In this document: one piece after another, positions 56,117 to 64,000 of the stretch
Layout of the letters: the number at the start of each line of letters is the position of its first letter
How positions within the stretch are numbered: the stretch's first letter is position 1
NCBI GenBank assembly: GCA_963556145.1
Contig: OY744464.1
Location: 5,952,001 to 6,016,000 of the forward strand
DNA from: Hygrocybe punicea
Taxonomy: Eukaryota; Basidiomycota; Agaricomycetes; Agaricales; Hygrophoraceae
Direction of reading: 5' to 3'
Length of the DNA: 64,000 bases
The notes under the pieces: model-generated
What the model was told of the DNA's origin: nothing
Databases searched by the model: none
The model's input: only the letters and a program-made list of their open reading frames with translations
Made by a program: the position numbers and the translations under genes

Positions 56117-57928
56117 AACGTGGTGATGAGAGTGACCTTCAACCCACGGATCTCTTCTTCTCTGCGTCTTCCTCTTTTTTCTCGCGAAACGACTTTTTTC
56201 GGCCTCACCACCCACCGCTGCGCAACTGCGGATTTTCCCTTCATTCACGGCCGTACAACACTCCAGTTACCCCCGGCATTCGTGTTCAGCCCAATAGGGC
56301 CCTGCGTCGACCATCGTTGACCCAGAAACGTGGACTCAACCCTTTTTGAGCACCCAAAAGCCCCAGGCCACGCCACCCGCGTTCGCGCCCCGTTTCCTCT
56401 TCTCAGACCAAGGACGGCCTCTCAAGCTTTCCTTCGACGTCTTACGGCCCCCGTTCCGCCCCACGTCGTCCCAGGAACACCATCGACGTCCATTTTTTGA
56501 CGCCCAACGGCCACCCGCGTACAGCCGCGTCACCACCTTTCGACCCCCCCATATTTTAGCGTTCCCCGGCCCACTCGTATCCATCAAGGCCCCCGCGTTC
56601 ACGCTCGACGACCCGGTGCCCACGTTCTGCTCGAAAGAACCCCCCATTGCCGTCCATTTTGGATACCCAAGCGCCTGCCACGTCATCACCTTCAACCCCC
56701 CGCTTTTCATACGTCCCGTTCCCAACCCACGTTCGTTCAATCCCCCGCGCCCTCGTTCCATCCACCAGGGCCCCGTTGCCCCCCGTTGGCCCCAGACGAG
56801 CCGTCGTTCTCGGACACCCAAGCCACGCGCCACGTCACCATCGCGCGGCCCTGTTCTGCCAGCACAACCGGCCCAGACCAACTCACCAAACTCGCGGCCC
56901 ACCCCCCAGAACACCCTGCGTCTCGTTAACGCCCCGAACGAGCCCCCACCGCCGTTTTTGGTCGCACCATGGATCCGTCGTGCCCACCCGTTGGACCCCC
57001 GTTCTTTCGTGAACCCCAGCCCCACACGGACCCATTCGACCACCCGTGCCCTCGTTCCACCGGCCAGGACCCCCCGTTCACCTCCATTGCGCCAAACGAG
57101 CCCCCGCCGTCGTTTTCAGACACCCGGGCCACGCGCCACGTCACCATCGCGCGGCCCCGTTCTACCAACATACCCAGCCCCAGACCGACTCACGAAGCTC
57201 GCGGCACACCCGCTCACCATCCCGGAGCACCCCACCTCACTCCAATACCGCGAATGGACCGTCCCCGCCGTTCCCAGACCCCCACCGCGTCCCGCCACGT
57301 CACCACCCCGGCCAGTTCCTAACACCATACCTGGCCCCGCGAACCCTCGTTCAGCTCCCTGCGGCATCGTTCTCGACCTGGACGAGCCACCCCGATCTCT
57401 TCGCGTGATACGCCAACCCCCTTCGCATCAGGATACTATGCCTTGTTAAGTACAACCCTATGCCCCGTCAGTATTATAGCTTTTATTATAGCCTCGTCCC
57501 CCATTCCCCCCATACTGGATGTCAATCACAGTCTACCTGCAAGCCGTCACTACACTACGTTCATGCACCCGTTTACCCGATCTCCGCCAATACAGTTATA
57601 TTTTGGACCACTTGAACCTTCACACTGCGCTAGTACTTGCTAGGACGATTCGAGGGATCTTTGGCCTTGCGTTGTGAGCCCGAACCCTTGCGAGGGAGGC
57701 ATTCGAAGAGTATTGAGTTTGAGGAGAGTCTTGTAGAGTCTGGTCATCTACCACCCCCTGCGCGAGGACGACTTCCCGCTTCACGATATAAGGCCCTGGC
57801 CTTGAGTCAAGGCATTCTGAGGGACTGGGAGTTGTGGCTTGAGAGTTTTTTGGTCAGTTTTGTTTGTTTTGTGTTCTTTTCTGTAGCAGTTGGCGACGAG
57901 GGCGTCGCCATGAGGAAAAGGGGCACTT
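56117..57928. repeat. C-rich degenerate tandem repeats, no convincing gene
   Basis: The strand is extremely C-rich. Units of roughly 290 bp recur with drift: the phrase CGCGCCACGTCACCATCGCG appears near 56838 and again near 57131, each followed by GCGGCCC, GTTCTACC/GTTCTGCC and CCAGACC. A 367-codon Pro/Arg frame (56346-57449) runs through but has no domain, and other frames are equally open. A frame at 57637-58137 crosses the second 157-bp repeat and ends with acidic EAFEDLDDQDVDIF; its first part could be a real exon, but I cannot support it. Confidence 0.6.
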
Positions 57929-58085
57929 GGAGTAGTGGGACCTGCCAGTCACGTGACCAGGCTCCCACGGTTGACCTAGTTAGTAGCCTTCCCGATGTAG
58001 TAGTCAGTCCATCATCCTTCCTATCCAGTCGACCTTTCCCTCGAGTCCTGCGTGAGCCCCCGGAGTGGTACCTCGGTACCACTCC
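57929..58085. repeat. 157-bp repeat, copy 2 (MITE-like)
   Basis: Near-exact direct repeat of 55960-56116. It is flanked by ACT (57925-57927 and 58086-58088, offset by one base on the left), a possible short target duplication. Confidence 0.85.
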
Positions 58086-58133
58086 ACTGGACGAAGCATT
58101 CGAGGACCTTGATGATCAAGATGTGGACATTTT

Positions 58134-59924
58134 CTAGTCGTAGAAGTCGTCTTCACTTGCTGCACCATCATTACCTTGTAAATTCATCGGAGCTGGCCTC
58201 TTCTCTTTCCCCTTTTTCCCTTTCTTCCCTTTCTTCCCTTTCTTTTTTGCAGGCTGAGCTTCCTGTTCGCTACCAGTGCCAGTGTCCTTGTTTTTTCGTT
58301 TCAGTCGCAATTCAGCTTTGTCACTTTTTGCTTGTTTGATCAGTGCTGCCGTGTCCTCGGGATCGTTCAAATCGCCCCAAAGCCTTCCGTTATCGGCAAT
58401 GCGAGTCGGAACATCAAAAGAGGGATTTTCTTTCAGCCAATCTGGGTTGACCATCCATCTGCGGGCACGTCCATTGAGCGTTTTTGTGATTGGGGGTGGC
58501 TGATCTTCTACAGGCCCTCTCTGTCGTTTGACAAACTGCCCAGATGAGCGGACATCTGCGACCTGATCGATCTCATTGAACATTTGGCTTACCTGATGAA
58601 AATATGAGTGATTTTTAGCGAACGTAGCGGGAACCACCCACAATCTCAGCACGGCTGCTTGGCGCCCGTGAAGTGTACATATTCGGTAGAAGGACACCAT
58701 CCTCGGTGAAGGTATCTTCATCGTCAGACATCTGTTGCATTGTGAATGCTGTGTTATATTTTGCAGAGCGCCATTCAGATTCAGGCGGGAGAGTGTTCCG
58801 TTTTCTCTCGCGCACTTCAAGTTTCTGTATTCAATAGTCAGTATTTGCTTTCTACTTCGTCTTTATACTACTCACTCCACGAGCACGATTGTCCCTTTTA
58901 GGTTTTGTAAGTTCTCCACCCGGTTTTGTTGATTTTTTCCCAGTGGTGCCTCGAAAGATTTTCTGCAGTGCCTGATATTTCGTGATGAACCTGGCTTCAA
59001 GATCGCCTTGTTTGATGACATCAAGGTACTCTCCGGCTTCCGCAACATACTCTTTTCCATGCGATTTTGCAAAAGATGCGAGTTTCATAATTGCTTTGTG
59101 GTTGCGTTGATCCTTGAATGATTTGTCCCAAAAGAACCGGACCTGACGGATTTCTTTCGAACCTTGGACCAATGGTACAGTATCTTCATCGAAGTCGTCT
59201 CCAACAACAGGTAAGTCACTCTTTTCACTAAGTTTCGAGACACCCAGGAACTTGCAATACATGATGTTCGTAAGTTGCTGTTTGATGGATCGTTTATCAT
59301 CTTTTCGTTAAGTAAGTGTATTAATACCTTTATTTTCGAATGACCTGATGCTTCTGCACTTGTTTTTGCCTCGCGCTGAGCATTTGCGACCCTTTGCTCT
59401 ACCAAGGTCAATTCTTCACCATCAGATTCATCCACTGAAGAGTCCTCGTCACTGACAACAGCCTTGGCTTGCAGCTGGGTCGCGATTGCAAGAGCAGCTA
59501 AGCGTTCATCATACTTCTTCTCGAGCCTCTCGAAATTTTGTTCCATCTCTCCCTGGGTACGTGCAATTGAAGCTTTCAACATTAAGTTTTCATTTTTTAC
59601 CAATTGTAGTTCGTATTCGAGTGTTTGTATGTTCGTCTCGATCCGACCAAATTCACGCACGACATGCTCTTTGCTGAGTTTATTTCCTGCTGCGATCTGA
59701 TAAATTGAGCTGACTGGGCCAGGTGGGCGTGGTGCAGTAAGAACTGCTTCATTGCCCGCAGGTCCGCTGGCAGAAGGGATAACAAACACAGTTTCGGATG
59801 GCTGCACATGGGGACGTGAAGAGGCACCACCCGCCATGACTACACCTCTTTTTTGCTGGAATTGTCGCTGTTGCTGAGCACCAGGTTCGGGAGGTAAATT
59901 CAGCAGCAAAGGATCGATATTCAT
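58134..59924 (-). CDS. CACTA-borne coiled-coil protein of unknown function, 546 aa
   Basis: Four exons join in frame: 59328-59924, 58876-59277, 58642-58824 and 58134-58592, all with GT-AG introns of about 49-51 bp. I do not recognise the family. Residues about 80-165 (SKEHVVREFGRIETNIQTLE ... MEQNFERLEKKYDERLAALA) predict a coiled coil, followed by an acidic stretch (SDEDSSVDESDGEE). A helical globular part (IRQVRFFWDKSFKDQRNH ... ARFITKYQALQKIFRGTTG) follows, then WMVNPDWLKENPSFD and a lysine-rich tail (KKKGKKGKKGKKGKEKR). The basic tail suggests nuclear or DNA binding. It could be the CACTA accessory protein (TnpA-like role), by position only. Confidence 0.7.
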
Positions 59925-60999
59925 GGTGTGAAAAAGGATCAGAAACTGCGCTGGTAAGCACCTGTGTATATCTCTGAATTACAATGACAATTTTAATTAA
60001 TTGCGCTGCAGATATATACTTCCGAAGAAGCTCATCAGTAGTCACTGGACCTCACCGGTGATGTCCGAAAATCCTTTTCACAAACCACCATCATGCCAAG
60101 GCAAACGCACCGCGCAACTAGAGACAATACCTTTGTTATCGAGTTACCAGCAGGCTACGACTTCATTTCTGTGTTCTCCCAAACTTTCCGCTTCACATTT
60201 GTCCCTCGTCATTCCGGACCTGTTGTATGTCTCGTTTTCTGTTTGATTAATGGTACAATGCTGACGAACACTCTCCTAGACCGTTGTAGTAGTGGTGCCT
60301 GTCATGTCACGTGACCTGGACCTTAGTCAGTAGCCAGTTCTGGATGTAGTAGACAGTCATCTATCCCATCCACCTCAGCCATTCCGTGTGATTCCGTCCC
60401 CGATCCCGAGAGGTCCCTCGGGACCACTCCACCGTTGAGCTAACGATTCCATCAACCCAACAACGCGCCATATCGCCTGACCTTCACATCCTTGCTAGGG
60501 ATCACACTGGAAGCACAACGGAACCCGAAACTCCGTAAGTTCTTGTACTAACAAATTACCTGCTAGCTAATAGAGGAATCGAATTCAAGGACGCCTAGGA
60601 AAAATACTAGCAATATGAAAAGGATAACGGGTGAAAAGACTCCGAGCTGATCGTGTCTTGACAGCCTGGCAGGTATATACAGGTGACTTGTTTAACTTGT
60701 TTCGAGTCTTACATCTTTTTTTACACGACCTTTCAGTAACTTGCAAACATTTGGCAGTAGTTCGCAACTTCTCACATGGAATACATGTTTTTTAAGTTTT
60801 GTTGTATTGTAATAATTAAATGACGTCAAGTCTGATCACGTCTTTAACCCTCAACCTCCATGACCTCAAATACTGTACAAGTCCTCGTTGATAGCCTTGG
60901 CAAAGCGGATGTGTCGCGCAAGCGAGATAGGTGGGTATTCCATAACACAAGAGGATAGTTGGGATGACCCGCTGAAACCACTGACGAAGAAACGACCCC
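59925..60999. other. Spacer between the two CACTA accessory genes, holds repeat copy 3
   Basis: Short frames at 60001-60246 and 60093-60314 are possible 5' exons of the DUF6698-like gene but are interrupted by the repeat at 60286-60430. No firm exon is claimed. Confidence 0.4.
60286..60430. repeat. 145-bp repeat, copy 3, diverged, with 6-bp flanking duplication
   Basis: It aligns with copies 1 and 2 (GTAGTAGTGGTGCCTG ... CACGTGACC ... GGGACCACTCC). ACCGTT flanks both sides (60280-60285 and 60431-60436), which supports independent mobility of this short repeat. Confidence 0.7.
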
Positions 61000-62636
61000 A
61001 TGGAGAGATACACGCATGCGGCCCGTTGGCTTCCTGCTAGTTTTGACACTTTTGTGAACTTAACAGCGGTTCTGGATGCTGGCATGAAAATGAATCAAGG
61101 ATCCATAGCAGACTTGGAGAATACGTACATTGTGCCTCGAAACTGTCCATCTATGTGCTCACACTGCTCTAGCGATACTGATGATCGAGATTATTTCCAA
61201 CGTGTCTACGAGGCGTTTTCTAAGTCGGTCCCTGGCCTCGCTGAGGTTGTCTTAAGTCTACATCAGAACCCCGGTGCTAGGAAAAAATTCATCGCCAAGG
61301 TACGCATATATGCTTTAAGAATCAATTTTAAAACTGACCATGACTTCACTCAAGGTTGTTACAGCAGCAGGCGATGCTCATGCTGACGATACAGCCAGCT
61401 TAAGAAATGCTGGAGTCGCTTACATATGCAAGGACCCTGGCTCGCAAGTCTCACCGCCAATAACAAAAGATCAAGGAAAATCGGTCAGGGGATTCAATCA
61501 CCCAACGACAGCAAGACTACTTTGCCCAATGCGCTGCCTAACGGACTTCGATCGTGATCCGAAGTAAGTCTCTTATACTATGTTTTAGTACAAATGTCTC
61601 ATTATCTATCAGATCGATGACGAATAGGATAAAGGATGGGTCTGTGAAGATCACCAGTGTCGAGTGGCCCAGCTTTCTCTACGATGAAACGATGTATGAT
61701 CCGAAGGAAAAAGATAAAGGTTTTCTATGTGGTTTTCTATTAGTCCGTGTGAGTAACTAGTAATTGTATTGGCTATTGAATATTGAATTTTCATGTCTTG
61801 TGCAGGTTTATCGTCATTTATTTACTGGACCTGCATCGGCCTTGTCGCCAAATGATCGCAAATCAACAAAACCACCGAAGGCCAAGATCCATCGGTTGAC
61901 CAATGTCACACCACGCACAATAGCTTATGCTGCAGTGCAGGTAAGCGAATAATCTAATAAGCGAAACTTGTTGATATTCCCTCAGGCTCGGTTCATGATT
62001 AGCTCTAGCAGCACTTGGTCGGTTTTAGATGGGACGTTCAACGCAAAAAGAGTCTTCTATGATATTGTGAAACTCTTTGAAACTGATCCCGGCGATGCAT
62101 GGTGCGTTGAAACGTTGAAGTGGTGGGACCAGTGAGTCAAATTTCAATGTTCTGACAATGATTTTCATCGTTTTGTCATAATCAGGCAAGTACCTGGACT
62201 ACAGCAGGACGCATGCAAGACGAGAGTTATCAAAGACCTCACGGTTGAAGAAAACAATGATCTCGAGGACATTCTTGCAGCAAGACTGAAGCGGCGCTAT
62301 GGGACAGGACAGGCTCCTCCTCCGGTGGAAAACAGTACTGACTCGGCCGCCCTGCCTCCCGTTTCTACCGAAAATCACAACAACGAACCTCAGCATTCAA
62401 GTTCGAAAAAACAGCAAACCGACCTCAGTACTGGCAATCACAAACCTGTCATTTCGGACTCACGCGGCGAGCTTGACTCTTGCAGCAGTCTCTCCAGCGA
62501 AAACGAATATGAAGATCCCAGCAAAGATCCCAGCAAATCAGTGGAGGAAAACACAAGTGTCAAGGTGCTGAAGAGCAAGAAGAAGACGACAACGAAGGGG
62601 AAAACGGTCAAACCGAAGCGCAAGGCGAGGAAGTAG
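61000..62636 (+). CDS. DUF6698-like protein carried by the CACTA element, 458 aa
   Basis: Six exons join in frame: 61000-61299, 61355-61563, 61613-61748, 61806-61940, 61986-62131 and 62186-62636. The layout matches the Agaricomycete family I know as DUF6698: ASFDTFVNLTAVLDAGMKM, VPGLAEVVLSLHQN, DTASLRN, RGFNHPTTARLLCPM, ITSVEWPSFLYDE, GFLCGFLLVRVYRHLFTGPA, KIHRLTNVTPRTIAYAAVQARF and FYDIVKLFE. The function is unknown; such proteins are numerous in mushroom genomes. The C-terminal 150 residues are Ser/Glu-rich and end in a strongly basic stretch. An upstream exon is possible. Its presence inside TIRs with a target duplication shows it moves with the element. Confidence 0.75.
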
Positions 62637-63213
62637 ACTCAGGCTGTGGCCTCGTTCCGTTTGCTTTCTGTATGCTTTCCGTATACTTTCCGTATACTTT
62701 CCGTGTGCTTTCCATATGGTTTCCGTGCGTTTTTCGGCTGCTATGTGTACGTACTAGTAATAACAGGGTTTCAACGAGAATACATGTTTTTTAAAAGAGT
62801 TGACAAGGTGGAAAAATTGAACGGAGCAACAACTACCCAACGCTGTCATGTTTAACTTGAAAGGTCCCGTAAGACCTTTTCAAGGGATTGTGAACATTGA
62901 AAACTGAGGAGAGGTGGAGACCTCAATACAAGGATGGGTAGGTTCTGTAGTAGGGCTGGGGAACTTGGGTCGAGGCTGCAACGCCCGGACAAGTCCCAGT
63001 GAAGTAGGTAGCTAGGTAGTATTTCATCTAGCATATTTTCGTAAATTGTCCGGTCAATTCTGGTCGAATGGTCACCATATACTCATCATATTTGGATAAA
63101 GGTACGTCAATTTGCTCGCCGACACATTCCTCATACATTCTGAGCATATCTACAGAAATTGTCACAATTTGATCGGAATATGCCGTCGTCGTATTTTGGC
63201 TCTTTACGCTGTG
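62637..63213. other. Right end of the CACTA element, no gene
   Basis: Near 62660-62740 a 15-bp phrase (TTTCCGTATACTTTCCGTGT) recurs with variation. Subterminal sequence follows, and the terminal inverted repeat ends at 63213. Confidence 0.6.
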
Positions 63214-64000
63214 AGTGTGGGCAATATGGGGAGCGCTTGTGGTATCAGTACCATGTCTTTTGGCCCACGTGAAAGTCTCCATCGTCCCGCTTGACCTATG
63301 AGAGTGAGTGCTTGTTTAAATGATGCAGTGACACATGATTTACTGTCCTTCACAGACAATCGTGACCATGTCAACACCATCCACACTGCCGTTGGTATCT
63401 CCATCTCAAAATCCACACATGCTACCCGTCCCTTTTCGGCGCAGACTGCCCGTGTGCATGGTGCCAGCATTGATGGCACCAAAGCGCTTGGTGGATGGAG
63501 TGATAGCACAGGGTCCTTCCGCCCATGCTATGATCGAGCCCTACCTGTTGATGCGATGCTTGGTGCGGCTATGTTCAATGCACGCAAGCCTGAGTCCTTC
63601 CGCCTCCTTCGTGATGCTCTCGGTGAGTTATTTCATTGGCTTGCTAAGCTTCTGGGTACTGACATGTCGGCTGCCAACCAGAACCCCCTGAAACTCTCAC
63701 GAAGGAGATCTTTCCATGGGTTGAGCAGGAGCAAGCTGCCCTGGAGGCTCGGTCTGCCGCAAACCCAAGTGCCCGAGACTATGCTCTCAAAAATTTCCTC
63801 AGCTTACTCCTGTGGTTCCGTCGAGTCATCTTGTAGGACATGGCCATCCTGTCGTTGTCATATCCAACAGCACCTATCTTACAATATGCACCGTTCAACA
63901 ACCCTACCTTCGTTTCCTTCGCGCACAGCTCCAGCGCAGTCATCACAAGCGCTGAGGAAAGTGCTCGTGTTGCTTTGGAGAACCTGCCTGACAAGTATGC

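Larger units (their letters stand above)
52321..63213 (+). mobile_element. CACTA (EnSpm) element, 10.9 kb, with TIRs and 3-bp target duplication
   Basis: The left end begins CACAGCGTAAAGCGCCAAAA. The right end, reverse-complemented, begins CACAGCGTAAAGAGCCAAAA. AGT flanks both sides (52318-52320 and 63214-63216), the 3-bp duplication typical of CACTA elements. Removing the element plus one AGT joins ...GATGTGCCCCAGT to GTGGGCAATATGG, which restores the Crypton reading frame. It carries three genes with full spliced frames (52571-55966 plus, 58134-59924 minus, 61000-62636 plus), three copies of a 145-157-bp repeat, and a proline-coding tandem region. Confidence 0.93.
49660..64000 (+). pseudogene. 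Second Crypton tyrosine recombinase, broken by two insertions, runs off the window
   Basis: It follows copy 1 throughout: ATG 49660 (MLADASKQPQ), core-binding region to about 50170, RKRGSDETIAGSSVG from 50223, then the hAT element after AKRLF. It resumes IATRDRAMMLL at 51933, is cut by the CACTA element at 52320, resumes CGQYGERLWYQYHVFWPT at 63214, and the catalytic part (THATRPFSAQTAR, GGWSDSTGS, CYDRALP) lies at 63400-63570. It continues to EESARVALENLPDKY at the right edge. Besides the insertions it has TGA at 63270-63272 (CGA in copy 1) and TAG at 63836-63838 (CAG in copy 1). Confidence 0.88.

Noticed and set aside
56346..57449. 367-codon Pro/Arg-rich frame
   Set aside because: The region is C-rich in all frames and made of degenerate repeats; no domain, conserved motif or splice pattern supports a gene.
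1..64000. tRNA or rRNA genes
   Set aside because: None was recognised by eye. A covariance-model scan was not possible, so absence is not proven.

Overview
The window is nuclear DNA of a basidiomycete, very probably a mushroom-forming Agaricomycete. The evidence is gene structure (many short introns of about 40-70 bp), host genes with typical Agaricomycete protein sequence (CHS5, SSN3/CDK8, TAF4, an FG nucleoporin, a Nup188-type nucleoporin), and a transposon repertoire typical of that class: KDZ transposases with a CxC2-like cysteine cluster, Helitrons, Cryptons with a GCR1_C-like tail, and a Tnp2-type CACTA element with a DUF6698-like gene.

Layout. 1-26.3 kb is transposon-dominated: a partial Helitron-type PIF1 helicase fused to a USP-like cysteine peptidase (1-2779); a non-autonomous hAT-like element (2998-3991); an LTR next to a Gag remnant (4767-6197); a PIF/Harbinger transposase and its SANT-like partner (6390-8223); a 44-bp/263-bp tandem array (8281-10130); a KDZ transposase on the minus strand (10638-13600); and a 10.6-kb Helitron (about 14021-24637). 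The Helitron has split an LTR into two halves and is itself split by a solo LTR of the same family. A 0.7-kb fold-back element follows (25534-26213). 26.4-44.6 kb is a compact island of seven intact host genes: a VIT/vWA protein, a mitochondrial-type methionine aminopeptidase, NUP188, TAF4, CHS5, SSN3 and NUP42. 44.8-64 kb holds two Cryptons head to head around a palindromic spacer. The left copy is intact (921 aa). The right copy is broken by a 1.3-kb hAT element (8-bp target duplication) and by a 10.9-kb CACTA element (3-bp target duplication). The CACTA carries an intact 1024-aa transposase, a 546-aa coiled-coil protein and a 458-aa DUF6698-like protein.

How it fits together. The host genes serve transcription (TAF4, SSN3), nuclear transport (NUP188, NUP42), exomer-dependent chitin synthase export (CHS5) and protein N-terminal processing. 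Two host gene pairs share very short divergent promoters. The transposons are nested and can be dated relative to each other. Most older elements carry in-frame TGA codons where arginine (CGA) is expected, which suggests CpG deamination. The intact Crypton and the CACTA genes lack such stops.

Exon coordinates were worked out by hand from splice signals, reading frame and remembered family consensus. They have not been checked by alignment or transcript data.
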